Positions 9,747-21,302 of a DNA stretch of 64,000 bases are shown piece by piece. The stretch is from positions 14,759,501 through 14,823,500 of the forward strand of contig NC_059351.1 of assembly GCF_019703515.2 (NCBI RefSeq), in the 5' to 3' direction. Under the pieces are notes generated by a model, which was not told the DNA's origin, searched no databases, and saw only the letters and a program-made list of their open reading frames with translations. Within the stretch, counting starts at the first letter, position 1. Every line of letters starts with the position of its first letter. This DNA comes from Myxocyprinus asiaticus (Eukaryota > Chordata > Actinopteri > Cypriniformes > Catostomidae). The translations under genes and the position numbers were made by a program.

Positions 9747-12700
9747 ATGTCAAATATTAATATGAGTGGATTGTCTCTCTCCACGTGGAATGTGAATGGG
9801 TTGGGGCACCCCATAAAAAGAAGAAAGGATATTTCTTTTCTTAAACATAAGAAATATGATATTGTGTTTCTTCAAGAAATGCATATTTCCCCGCTGGAAG
9901 CTGAAAAATTTGGGAAGATATGGGGTGGACATGTTTTCTTTAGTGCTGGCTCAAGTAAGAGCAGGGGAGTCATTACATTGATAAGTAAGCATCAACAATT
10001 CAAATGTCTCAAACAGATTAATGATAAATTAGGAAGAGTCATCATTGTTTTAGCAGAAATTCAGGGGCAAAGGTTGATTTTGGCTAATAATTACGCACCT
10101 AACGCTGATGTTCAGGGCTTTTTTATAGATCTTGAATGGATGTTGCAAGTCGCTGGCACCCCTCATGATATAATATTGGGAGGAGACTTTAATCTTTTGA
10201 TGGACTCAGTCCTTGATCATAGAGAAGCAAAAGTGTGTAAGTCCCCTAGAGCATCACTGATGCTTCACAGGATGTGTAAATATTTTGGTCTTACAGATAT
10301 TTGGAGACTTTTGAACCCATCTGGTAGGGACTATACATTTTGTTCATCAGTCCATAAGATTTATTCTAGAATAGATTTTTTTTATTTATATCTAAGCCTC
10401 TCATTTCATATGTTGTTGATTGTTCATTTGGAAACATCTTAGTCTCAGATCACGCCCTGGTGAGTTTAGAGGTATTGCCACATATGGAGAAAAATAAATC
10501 ATATAGTTGGCGCTTTAATGTATCCCTTTTGCAAAATCTTGAATTACAACAAATGTTAAAGGCTAAAATCAATGTTTATATGGAGACCAATTGATCCTCA
10601 GTATCCTCTGTATGCGTGGCTTGGGAGGCACTTAAGGCAGTTCTTAGGGGTCGGATTATACAGTATGCCTCATTCACCATAAAATCCAAAGCACAAGAAC
10701 TCGTGGAACTGGAAGGGAATATTAAAGGTGCCAAGGCAGAGCTGAAGCACCGAATGTCATCTGATGGCCTCAGAGAATTGACCTGATTGAAATACAAATA
10801 AAATACTATCTTGTCACGGAAGGTGGAGATTTGGCTGTTCAGGGCAAGACAGTCATACTTTGAGTCGGAGGACAAGGCAGGGAAGCTTTTGGCTAGATAT
10901 ATAAAGCAGAGAGAGTCTTTTTCTTCCATTCCCTCAGTGAAATCTGCTGGTGGTGAAATATATACCTCAGCCATTGATATTAATAATGCTTTTAAAGAAT
11001 TCTATCTTGATCTCTATAGTTCCACATCTTCGTCTACTGATGAAGATATTAGAGACTTTGTGGAACCAGTAGATCTCCCTAACTAACGATTGAGCAAAAG
11101 ATTTTGGAAATATACAGGTTTGGGAATACTTTTATTGAATGGATTAAGTTACTTTATAGACACCTGGTAGCGGCGGTACAAACAAACGGATTAATTTCAG
11201 ATTACTTTACTCTGGATAGGGGCACCCGGCAGGGTTGCCCTCTTTCCCCATTATTATTCTGTCTTGCCCTGGAACCATTAACAACTGCGATAAGAAAGGA
11301 AGATGATTTTCCAGGGGTGGTGGTGGGAGGCATGACGCATAAGCTTTTGCTTTACACAGTTGAGATTTTATCATTTTTCTCTGACCCCACTAGATCTATG
11401 CCTTGCCTCCACAGGATTATTAATTTATTTTCTAAGTTTTTGGGATACAGAGTCAATTGGTCTAAATCCGAAGCTTTGGCTCTGACAGCATTCTGCCCAG
11501 TAACGGCTTTTCAGCCAGGCGCCTTCCAATTAATTTTGACCCTTTAATAAAAAGTTTTTCGAGTGATGTGGGCAAGTGGGCTTCATTACATTTATCTATG
11601 ATTGGGAAGGTTAATGTTATTAAAATTAATTGTATTCCAAAATTCAACTACCTACTATAGTCTCTCCCTGTAGATGTCCCCCACTCTTATTTAAAGCAAT
11701 TTGATAGCATAGCTAAGTACTTCATTTGGAATAGTAAGCATCCCAGATTACATTTCAATAAGTTACACAGGCCAATTGACAAAGGTGGGTTAGGCCTACC
11801 CAAGATTTTGTTTTATTATTATGCATTCTGTCTCAGACATTTGGCTCATTGGTCGCTTCCACAAGAGAGAGACCCTCCCTTATTTTGTATTGAACAGGAA
11901 GTTCTTGCCCCTATTTTGCCAATGCAAGACTTTCCATTAAAGTAACCGGAGAAGTTAAGTCACACCCCGTTATCTCGCATTTGCATGCAGTATGGACAAA
12001 AGTGTCCAGAGTGTTTAATTCTGACATTTATTTAAATGTTGCCGTGAGCATATTGCTGAACCCAAAATACGTATTAATAAGTCCCCTTTCTGCTGGTCGG
12101 AGTGGATAGTGAGGGAGGTTAATACGCTCGGTGGCCTTTATAAGAGTGGAGTGTTGAGATCTTTGAAAATATGTTTCAACATTTTAGGATTCCCAGATCT
12201 CAGTTCTTTAGGTATTTACAGCTGTGCCACCTGCTCTGTACTATTTTCGGGAGTATCATACACCCCCCTAAAGCAGCAGATACTCTGGAAGTGGTGATTT
12301 CTACTTTGGAAAAGGTCATCAGGTATCAGTGAATTACTCCCTGTTAAATCAGAGTCTGGGGGATGGAGTTTTAACTTCAATCAAGAGATTATGGGAGAAA
12401 GATTTAAACTTGGTATTGGAGGAGGGAGTGTGGGCTAGGATAAAAAAAAAAAAAACATCAAGTCTACATCTAGAGATGCAAGTTTGCACCTGATGCAATT
12501 TAAGATTTTGCATTGATTCTGTTGGACCACCTCTAGATTGTATAGGCTTGGACTAAAAGACACACCCACCTACTGGTGATGCCAGTTTTGGTTGAGAGTC
12601 CAGAATATTGTTTGCGAGGTCCTGGGCACTCAAATTCTGTTCTGTCCCAGACTTTGTGTGTTGGGTAATGGGGCATTTATTGATATAACCGATAGGTATG

Positions 12701-12822
12701 TAAAAAGTTGGGTCCTCACCAGCGTGATGATCAGGAGACAGATAATTCTGAGGGGATGGAAATCAGTGGGTGCTCCCTCTTTTTATGAATGGTGCACCGA
12801 ATTGGGCAAGGTAGCGTCATAG
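9747..12822 (+). pseudogene. L1 copy B ORF2: endonuclease intact-looking, RT destroyed
   Basis: The first 231 codons (9747-10442) keep the AP-endonuclease motifs in order: STWNVNGLG, then FLQEMH, NNYAPN and GGDFN. Past that point stops and shifts separate short pieces (10811-11086, 11104-11547, 12109-12297, 12592-12822). The sequence jumps from the early RT region straight to GFGNTFIEWIKLLYRH. The box that reads YADD in copy D has become a non-catalytic sequence (LLYTVEIL). The C-terminal region resembles copy A. It is non-functional. Confidence 0.85.
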
Positions 12823-12845
12823 AGATGTCGTATAGACAGATTAAA

Positions 12846-13239
12846 TAATCTGCTTTAAGATTCTTTCTTTCTATGTTTCTTGTTTTCTTTTTCTTTCTTT
12901 TTTTCTTACTTACTGTTAAACCTGTAAAAAAATTCTAACTTAAAGCATTTAAAACTATTTTCAGACAAGGTTTTGTCAAGCCAACACAATAGTTTGTCTC
13001 AACAAACTTTACTTATCTAGTTTAATCAGTACTTTTGAACCACACAAAGTAAAATATCAATATTTTCTTTTTCACAGCCACTTAAGCCAAGTATTTAAGT
13101 AGGGAAAACATGCAGTTATAGCAATGAATAGTATAATACGTGTTTTTGTTCGACAGCCTTTTTATGCAAAGAATAAAGCTTAACCATATAAAGCTAATAT
13201 GTGACATAATAGTCAGAAAATTATATTTTTTAAACCTGT
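12846..13239. other. Non-coding sequence between L1 copy B and the TTAA element
   Basis: AT-rich with a T/C-rich run at 12862-12910. I see no gene or recognisable element. Confidence 0.6.
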
Positions 13240-14374
13240 TTAAAGGTGCAATATGTAAAATTTTTCATGTAATATTCGCCTTAAAAAATGAGCCCTTCCC
13301 GGACTTTCTAGGTTGCCTATTAAAGCCTGTAGACTGATTTTCATGCGAAGGGAGTGGGTCGCTTTTGCCGGGAAAATCCAAAGGATGTGACCTTTATGCG
13401 CACTCCCGAGAGCCTTGCCTCAGTGCTTCTGCTATTCTACAGTGTCAACAGACAGTATGCAACACTAGGTAACGTTATCTTAGAGATGGAATCCAGCAAA
13501 CGTCCGGCTCTCAGCACAACACCGACTCCTACACAAACTCAGAGTAAGCCAAAAAAAAAAGAAAAGAAAAAAAAATGTATCTACTGGTCGAGCGAAAACT
13601 AGAGTGAACATCGGCAGGGCATTCGATTACTGGAGGGACCTTTGTTCGGTTTTGGGGATCAAAACCGACACTGAATAGGTGTTCTTCTTATTGGACAGGT
13701 AAGCTTACATAACTGCAAAGCATGTGAAATATAGTGCCATAAGGATTAATCTGTGTAATTGTAGCTAACTTGATCTTGTCTGCTAACGTTGACAAATTGC
13801 AAGCTACCTTGCTTCGTAACTTTCAAATAATTTCAACGATCTTCTCTTTATGCTAAAAGTCAGGTATGCTTATTCACAGTAACTGACATAATGTTAATCT
13901 GTAATTATTCAGCAAGGTAAACTACAATAATATATTAAATTAATGCTAGACAATGTTCAAGATAATGCAAAAAGCTCCATTCATTAGTGTAACGTAACTT
14001 GGTTATACAGAAAATATATACAATCTATTATTATAAAACAGTAGCGCATCGATATATCAAAATGGCAGTTGGGATGGAATCAAACTACAGTCTGGCATAG
14101 ACAGACCTATATCCACACTTTGTTTTAGCCCTGTTCCAGCACTGGAGAGTCAAATATAATATACAGTCTCAAAGTTTGTAGTAAAACAATCATAACTGTA
14201 TAATTTTAATTATGCTGCCTCATCTGTCAGCATGATGCCGGTGAATCACGTTCAGTCTCTTTGTACGTTACGTCATCACGATCACGAGCAACAGGCAGCT
14301 GGCTGCAGTTCACTTAACAGCCACAGGTGTGATTAATAACAAGGGTTTCTGAATCTTACATGCTGCACCTTTAA
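13240..14374. mobile_element. 1.1-kb DNA transposon flanked by TTAA
   Basis: The ends are inverted repeats. The left end reads AAAGGTGCAATATGTAA after TTAA at 13240-13243. The right end is its near-perfect complement before TTAA at 14371-14374 (two mismatches in 17). TTAA duplications are typical of piggyBac and Kolobok-type transposons, but the family cannot be fixed from the ends alone. No complete transposase is present. An exon-like stretch at 13354-13698 is annotated separately. Confidence 0.75.
13354..13698 (+). pseudogene. Exon-like coding remnant inside the TTAA element
   Basis: An 82-codon ORF (13354-13602) ends in a Lys-rich tract. In another frame just downstream a peptide containing VNIGRAFDYWRDL and LGIKTDTE runs into a stop, then VFFLLDR, and then a splice-donor-like GTAAGC at about 13699. 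I have seen similar peptides repeated in fish gene predictions, but I do not recognise a named domain. It may be the first exon of an element protein or of a captured host gene. It is not translatable as it stands. Confidence 0.4.
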
Positions 14375-15795
14375 ACCTATTTTTCTATAAAACAATGAAA
14401 TTTTAAGCACATGTTGCTTGAATTCAATAAATACCAATTTTAAATATCAGTAACAACATAAACGTTACTTTATCAAAGATTTCATATAAAAAAGATGAGT
14501 GCATCAATACATGATGGTAGCTATTTTGGAAATTTAGGTCTTCTTCCAGAAGAGCATGGGAACTTTCACCAGGTGACATTATAAGATTAAAAAGTGGCTC
14601 AAAAAAGGTAATTAGAAACAGGAAGGCAGAAGGGTACTATGAGAGGGCTGGGGGCCCTCATAGTCACAGGGCTCTGTTGAGGGGGCCTTGTATAAGCTGT
14701 GGGGCCCACAGATTTCAGCATATGCAAACATTTGTTTTCTAAGTTGATGGGCCATGAGACCTTGCAGCCCTATGCTTTAAAAATTTTTATTGAGCCCAGC
14801 CAAGCATTTAAGCTGACACGTGACAAGAAAGTATCATAGAAGAGACACTAAATGACGTGGTTTGCTTCAGAAAATGGGCTTTTCATATTGCATTTCCTTT
14901 TAAGACATTATCGGTTAGGTTTAAGTGTAGGTTAAGGGTAAGGATGTCTGTTTTGTACATCTCCCATTTGATTTTAGGACACTATTCATTAGGTTTAGGT
15001 AAGGGTTTTACTAATTAAAACCTCCATCTAATATTCACCTGATTACGACACCATTTCACTTACTTTTGGCACCCCTCGCAGGACATTTCACAGGGAAACT
15101 GCAGCCAAACTTGTAATAAAGCATCAGCACGTAATTTCGTTTTGCAAAATGGTCACGCAATGTTCATGAGATCAGACTGAAAATATGATAGTGAAGGGAA
15201 AATGGTGAAAAAGAAATGGTTACCAGTCACAGAACATACACATTCAGTATACACTTTCCCCTTATAAATGCATCTAAATTTTAACCTAAAACCTTGACAT
15301 TGACAAACAATGGACATGTATTAGACACCAAAAATATTGGTGAATATAACTGTGGTAACCTGGTTGCTTTATGTTAACAATTTCAAATGTTATTTTCACA
15401 ATGATGTTTGTATAAATTACATTTCAAAGCATTTCAGATTCTTCAATATCCTTGCCCTCAATTGTATAGTTACAAAATACTCTGGAATTTAATTGTGGAA
15501 CTTCACTGTATATTTTAAATGCCTCAAAATATTTTTCTTTGTAATGGGTTACTGGAGTAACTGACAGTCTTTAAAGTTCCTATAACTTATGGGTTGCACT
15601 CAACTTCAGTTTGTTCTAGAGTCATGAAAGAGCCCATGGGAAAGCCTTGTAATATATAATTATAGCTTATGAATTGAATTATGTAGATATGTAGAATTAT
15701 AATTCAGTGAACTGCCCTTTTTGAAAAGGTGCTGACAAGATCTCCAGAGGGTTATACCAGTGTGGCAGTCCGAGGAACCCTAAAAAGTGCCTGTG
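14375..15795. other. Intergenic sequence without recognised features
   Basis: Moderately AT-rich. It contains degenerate TTAGGTTTA-type stretches at about 14910-15015, which are common in fish repeats. I see no coding sequence or transposon ends. Confidence 0.6.
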
Positions 15796-15807
15796 GTATC
15801 TTGTCAT
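15796..15807. repeat. Left target-site duplication of the L1 C/D insertion
   Basis: GTATCTTGTCAT, identical to 28124-28135. It sits at the 3' end of L1 copy C, while its partner lies at the 5' end of copy D, 12.3 kb away. Confidence 0.8.
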
Positions 15808-15937
15808 TTTGTTTTTGTTTTTTGCAATTAACATTTGTATTGATTCATATGCACATGACAGTGGAAAAAACTCAACACATATATAAAGAATCAACATTTT
15901 ACATTTAAACCCTACTAATACAATCCCACCCTGACCC

Positions 15938-18300
15938 CTAATGAACAACCCTGTGGTCCCACATAACACACACACAATCCAAAAAAAAATAAATAAATAA
16001 AAATAAGTCCCTAAATCCCAGCCTTCTAATTACCGCCTCTTCAAATGCAGCTACCCTCCCCATTTCCACACACCACTCCGAAAAAGAGGGTGCTCTTCTT
16101 GACTTCCAACCCCTTAAAATTACTTGCCTGCCGATCATGAGACTGGTCAGAACCCAATTTTTTATGTGATTATCCCCTAAATGCATGACTGCCCCATCAC
16201 CCAAAATACAGAGTCTGGGACGAAGCAAAACCTGAGTGTTCAAAACATCACACAAATACCTCTGAACTCTCAACCAAAACTCCTGGATCTTAACACCCCC
16301 CCCCCAAAAGACATGGATAGTGTCTCCAACTTCTGATTGGCATCACCAGCAAGTAGGTGTGTCTTTAAGACCAAGCCTATATAATCTAGAGGGGGTCCAA
16401 TAAAATCTATGTAAAATCTTAAATTGCATAAGGCGAACCCTTGCATCTCTAGACACAGACTTGACATTTTTAAGAATCTTAGTCCACACTCCATCCTCCA
16501 ATACCAAATTCAAATCTTTTCCCCATACTCTCTTGAGAGAAGTCAAGGCTCCATCCCCCAGACTCTGAATTAGTAGGGAGTAATACACTGATGCTTCATG
16601 TCCTTTTCCAAAAGCAGCAATCACCTCTCCCAAAGCACCTGCCGCTTTAGGGGGGTGTGTGCAACTCCCAAAAATAGTGCAGAGTATGTGGCGAAGCTGT
16701 AAATACTTATAAAACTGAGATCTGGGAATGCCAAAATGTTTAACCAAATTTTCAAAAGGTCTCAATACTCCACACTCATATAGGTCACCAAGTGCATTAA
16801 CCCCCCTCACAATCCAATCTAACCAACAAAAAGGGGACTTATTAATACATAGTTTAGGGTTCAGCCAAATGCTTGAGGCTGCGTTGAAATAAATATCCGA
16901 ATTAAACACTCTGGACACTTTTGTCCATATCGAATGCAAATGCAAAATAATGGGGTGTGACTTAACCTCTCTGGCTAGTTTGATCGAAAGGTTTTCAGTG
17001 GAGAGATAAGGGCAAGAACTTCCTTTTCAATACAAAACCAGGGAGGGGCTCTCTCAGGTGTAAGTGACCAATGAGCCAAATGTCTAAGACGGAACGCATA
17101 ATAATAAAACAAAATCTTGGGTAGGCCTAACCCACCATTGTCAATTGGCCTGTGTAACTTATTGAAATTTAACCTGGGGCGCTTACCATTCCAAATAAAG
17201 GACTTCGCTATGCTATCAGATTGCTTGAAATAAGAGAGGGGGACATCTACAGGGAGAGACTGAAGCAGGTAGTTGAATTTTGGAATACAATTCATTTTAA
17301 TAACATTAACCTTCCTATTCATCGATAAATGTAATGAAGCCCACCTGCCCACATCGCTCGAATACCTTTTTATTAAAGGGTCAAAATTAACTCTTAACTA
17401 AATCAGACAAATTTGCTGGGAATAAAATCCCCAAATACTTAATACCCTGTTTGGGCCACTGGAAGGCGCCCGGCTGGAAAGCCGTTTCTGGGCAGTACGC
17501 TGTCAGCACCAAAGCTTCGGATTTAGACCAATTTACTTTGTATCCTGAGAACATGGAAAAGGAATTAATAATTCTGTGGAGGCAAGGCATAGATCTAGTA
17601 GGTTCAGAGACAAATAATAAAATATAATCTGCGTAAAGCAGAAGCTTATGCGCCACACCTCCCACTGTCACCCCTGGAAAATCATCCTCCTTTCTTATCG
17701 CGGCTGCTAATGGTTCCAGGCAAGACAGAACAGTAATGGGGAAAGAGGGCAACCCTGCTGAGTGCCCCTATTCAGAGTTAAATCATCTGAAATTAATCCA
17801 TTTGTTTGTACCGCTGCTACAGGGTGTTTATAAAGTAACTTAATCCAACCAATAAATGTACTCCCGAATCCATACATTTCCAAAATCTTAAAAAGATAAT
17901 CCCATTCTACCATATCAAACGCCTTTTTGGCATCAAGTGAGATGGCAGCGACCGGAGATTGTTCATTCGCCACTGACCACATGATACTGATGAGACTGTT
18001 ATCAGAAGAGCTGCAGCCCCGAATAAACCCCACCTGATCAATATGTATAAGAGATGTCATAACTTTACTTAATCAGTTTGACAATATTTTTACATCTAGT
18101 TGGATCAGGGAAATTGGACGGTAACTTTTACACTCACTTGGATCTTTGTCCTTTTTAAGAATCAGACTGATCTGGGCTTGTGTCATGGTTGGAGGAAGTT
18201 TTCCCTTCTTTAATGATTCAGTATAAACGCAAGCGTGTCTTTTAATTACGTGTCTTTTAAGACATTAAAAGACTCCAGTCTCCAGAGCCAGAGGATTTTG
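15938..18300 (-). pseudogene. L1 copy C ORF2 C-terminal half plus residual ORF1 start
   Basis: Minus-strand pieces at 18060-17707, 17752-17387, 17352-16975, 16945-16343, 16494-16270 and 16273-15938 cover the RT palm to the ORF2 C-terminus. The catalytic box reads YADY rather than YADD, so this copy would be catalytically dead even without its frameshifts. Near 18235 the sequence breaks off in the early RT region. After a short duplication-like stretch it resumes with a few bases of the ORF1 start (CTCCAGAGCC...GAGGATTTTGA) and then the S1 flank. Everything between was deleted. Confidence 0.85.
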
Positions 18301-18302
18301 AT

Positions 18303-18516
18303 CTTGGCACTCAAACCAGTAATGTCTGTTTGAATTAACAGAGAATACCCTGTAGGCTTTTGTGTTTGTATGCAAATCACCCTGTACAAGTTTTAAGCTG
18401 AGTGTGTACAGAGGGTTAACTCTATTTTCTATGGAAGACTAATCAAAAGACTGAGTAAGAAGAGTTTTTATTTGTTGGATAAACTGAAGAAAAAAAAACT
18501 TTTAATGTTTTTAAGT
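18303..18516. repeat. Duplicated flank S1, left part
   Basis: Closely matches the left part of S2 (from 28165): CACTCAAACCAGTAAT, then ACCCT(G/A)TAGGCTTTTGTG and AGAGTTTTTATTTGTTGG. It is interrupted at 18517 by the hAT insertion and resumes at 21112. Confidence 0.85.
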
Positions 18517-18524
18517 AATTTTAC
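18517..18524. repeat. Left 8-bp target duplication of the hAT element
   Basis: AATTTTAC, identical to 21112-21119. The uninterrupted paralogue S2 carries a single AATTTTAC at this position. Confidence 0.9.
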
Positions 18525-18737
18525 TTGGGCTGTCAATCGGTTAAAATATTTAATCGCAATTAATCGCATGATTGTCATGAGTTAACTCATGATTAATCGC
18601 AACTTAATCGCACATTTTTATCTGTTCTAAATGTACCTTAAATTAATACTTTTCAAGTTTTTAATACTCTAATCAACATGGGCATGGACAAATATGGATG
18701 CTTTATGCAAATGTATGTTTATTATTAGTAGAACCAT

Positions 18738-19165
18738 ACTCAACTAGACATGTTTCAAAGGTCATAGATGTTTTTCAAAGAACTTGTTCATCTATTAGAC
18801 ACATGAAAAATAGAACATAGAAATACCAGTTTCCCATTACTTCTCTTTCTTTGCACTGAGCAATTTACTTACACAAGCCTGTTTACATTTGCGCACGACA
18901 GGCAGCTCACTTCTTCTGAACATGCAAAATGTAAATTTCTTTATTACTGAAACCACCCTAAACATAGAGCATAAAGGACATAGACATGTTTCAAAGATGG
19001 TAGACATGTTTTTCAAAGAACTTGTTCATGTCTATTAAACACATAGAAAAAAGAACATAGAAAAACCACAGGTTCCCATTACTTCTTTTTCTTTGCACTG
19101 AGCCAGTTGCTCAAACAGACAAGCCTGTTTACATTTTCAGATGACAGGGCAGCTCGCTTTTTCTG
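18738..19165. repeat. Internal direct duplication in the hAT 3' coding end
   Basis: About 180 bp at 18738-18920 recurs at about 18978-19165. Both carry GACATGTTTCAAAG, GAACTTGTTCAT, TTCCCATTACTTCT, TTTGCACTGAG and ACAAGCCTGTTTACATTT in order. The distal copy (18738-18920) is more degenerate. The intact hATC reading frame uses the proximal one. Confidence 0.8.
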
Positions 19166-19736
19166 AACAACATGCCCTGACAGTGAAAACAATCTTTCAC
19201 AAGGTATGGATGTGGCAGGTGTTGATAAGTATCTGTGTGCAAGGTTGACCATCTCACTGTGTGCCCCTTCATGTTTGGACCACCACTGCAGGGGACAGTC
19301 CTCTATTCCAATAGAAGGCTCTGCCTTGTAGCGCTCCACACATCCCGGAGCAAGGCACAGATTGAACTCCACACCTCAGCTCTGTCAGCCCTGCTCAGAC
19401 ATTTGAGGTCCTTAAACCTGGGGTCCAGTGCTGTTGCAACCCTCAGCCATGTGATGTTGTTTTTTTCCTTCCGTTTTTTCCATGTCTGTTGTGAAAGTTT
19501 CCTTAAACTTAATCATGTATGCTGGGTCATCTTCTGAGACCTCCATCACACGTGATAGATGACACAATGCTGGCAGCACAACTGAGCAAGAAAGAAACTT
19601 CTCTCCTCCTAGAAGTTTACTCACATACCTCAATAATAGAGAAAAGCACTTTAGTTAGACATAATGAATCTCTCACTCACTTTCAATCTCTCACTCTCAC
19701 TGACACACACGTGTACAAACACATGACACACACACA

Positions 19737-19787
<51 letters not shown>

Positions 19788-19955
19788 ATCACACTGTCAG
19801 TGACATGTCAGAACAACAGAGAAATCCACTCTAACATTATAAATGTCTTATATATGCATATTCAGCTCTGGAAAAAAAACACAAATTATCCACAAATTAT
19901 CAGTTTCTATTTATTTACAATTTATAGGTATGTGTTTCAATCTCTCACTCTAACT

Positions 19956-20000
<45 letters not shown>

Positions 20001-20951
20001 CCCCACTTTTGACACAGCCTTACTTTGACTGAGAAACAAACATAATAAATGAGAGTATCAATAAATTACCTGCAGTGTTCCAGCACAGTCTCCAACCTTT
20101 TTTATCGAGTTCAGCTGCTGTTGGCATGTTGATGTTGCCTGCATGTAGGGCCAGTGCATCTCTCAATGGTTCTTGATATCTTTGAACATGCTTTATCATT
20201 TCCAGGGTGCTGTTCCATCTAGTTGACACCTCCTGTGTGAGTGACTCTTTCTTTTGAAGATGTGCAACTTGCTGCTGTTCGAGCTCGGCTGCGTTTGCTG
20301 GGCTATGCTTGAAATGGCCCACTACCTTCCTGCATTTTGCCAAGGCGCTGTCAAACGGGCTGTTCTGGAGTGAAACTGTGATAGCTCGGTGGAGGCTGTG
20401 TGCAATGCAAGGCATATGCTCGAATGGGATCTGCCTGGCCGCTGCAATCATGTTGCGTGCACTATCAGTGGTCAGTGTGCTAATTTTGAGTTCAGTGTTC
20501 CACTGTCTGGCTACTTGCAGAAAGTGCTCAGCACAAACGTCAGAATAGTGCCTCTCGTCTGTCTTCATAACGGTCAAAGCATGCGACCGAAGTTTCCAGT
20601 GTGTAGAATAATGTGCTGTGACCCCCAGGTAGCTATGGTTACTGAGGGAAGTCCAGTAGTCTCCGGTGAGCGCAACCGTGTTTGTCTGTCTCAACGCCTC
20701 CTCAACTTTAGCTTTCTCCTCTTCATAGACGTTGTGAATCTTGCTTGTAATGGTGAGCTCTCTGCTTCAGTTGTATGCTTTGCCATCAAGTGATATTTTA
20801 AACTCGATGTGCTGTGGTGATAACTTAATTCACATCGACAATAAATGCAGACAACTTTTGTCTTGTCGACAGAACCATCAGACATCGTTTTGTATATGAA
20901 TTTTCCATTCAGAAAACCTTTTTCTTTCTCCATTTCTGTTTGCTGCTGCAT
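19079..20951 (-). pseudogene. hAT transposase (ZBED-like), broken
   Basis: Read right to left: 20951-20691 carries a BED-type zinc finger (VVCIYCRCELSYHHSTSSLKYHLMAKH, with Cys-x2-Cys and His-x4-His spacing). 20694-20020 carries the catalytic region with LTGDYWTSLSNHSYLGVTAHY, LTTDSARNMIAA and the conserved MPCIAHSLHRAI. 19633-19412 and 19372-19079 contain the rest, ending in the hATC dimerisation domain (WWSKHE, then ATSIPCERLFSLSG). The CA microsatellites (19735-19785, 19957-19998) and non-coding sequence interrupt the coding region between 20020 and 19633. It would cut and rejoin element DNA in the nucleus. This copy is defective. Confidence 0.88.
19735..19998. repeat. Two (CA)n microsatellites in the hAT element
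   Basis: (CA)n with a CGCA interruption at 19728-19785 and a pure (CA)n at 19957-19998. Each is preceded by the same TCAATCTCTCACTCT(C/A)ACTGACACA, so the microsatellite plus flank was duplicated. Confidence 0.9.
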
Positions 20952-21111
20952 CCTTTACTGTCTATGGCTGCATCTCCATTTCTCAAACTACAGGCTAGGC
21001 CACGGGTCAAACAGAAAATGCATGCTGCATTAATCGCGCATTAATAAAATTAGTGCCGTTAAAATGAATTTGCGTTAATGCGTTATTAACGCGTTAATTT
21101 CGACAGCTCTA

Positions 21112-21294
21112 AATTTTACCTTGGCTAAGGTAGATCTTTGAAGGAGGAGCATTTTTATTTTTATTTTATTTTTATTTTACTTTATTCCAGTTCTCGACCT
21201 GAAAACCAAAATAGGTCTAGAATACCAGGTGAGAGCTACTCCTTAGCATTCCCATTAATCTCAGTTGAAGTTGCTCAGCTGGTTCATTTAATTT
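21112..21294. repeat. Right hAT target duplication and duplicated flank S1, right part
   Basis: AATTTTAC at 21112-21119 is the right target duplication. The rest continues S1 and matches S2 (about 28380-28549) through CTCGACCTGAAAACC and TACCAGGTGAGAGC to CAGCTGGTTCATTT. There it jumps to L1 ORF2 sequence at about 21303, which marks the tandem-duplication junction. Confidence 0.85.
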
Positions 21295-21302
21295 TGCACA
21301 AA

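Larger units (their letters stand above)
8600..12845 (+). mobile_element. L1-type LINE copy B, near full length but internally deleted
   Basis: The 5' end near 8600 aligns with the 5' ends of copies D and F (the shared GTGTGAACG...GAGCTCTG motif). ORF1 begins at 8726, ORF2 at 9747, and the body ends near 12845. Compared with copies D and F it lacks a central part of ORF1 (around 9043-9050), most of the RT fingers (around 11086-11104) and the G-rich 3' UTR. The 3' loss is unusual for a LINE and probably a later deletion. Target duplications could not be defined. It abuts the broken 5' end of the L2 element. Confidence 0.85.
18525..21111 (-). mobile_element. hAT DNA transposon with BED-finger transposase
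   Basis: The 2,587-bp element has ends TTGGGCTGTC and TAGAGCTGTC (reverse complement of the right end), matching the hAT TAGRGCTGTC pattern. It is flanked by a perfect 8-bp duplication, the hAT length. The subterminal regions are rich in TTAATCGC/TTAACGC repeats, likely transposase-binding sites. It carries a broken transposase on the minus strand, two CA microsatellites and an internal duplication of its 3' coding end. Confidence 0.92.

Noticed and set aside
14905..15015. Interstitial telomere-like TTAGGT repeats
   Set aside because: Only a few imperfect TTAGGTTTA/GGGTAAGG units, no array of TTAGGG. Such stretches are common in fish repeats.
18085..18245. Possible separate L1 insertion between copies C and D
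   Set aside because: The shared target duplication and repeated flank S are better explained by one insertion and a tandem duplication.
19079..20951. A domesticated ZBED-type host gene
   Set aside because: It lies inside an element with hAT ends and 8-bp target duplication, and the frame is broken.
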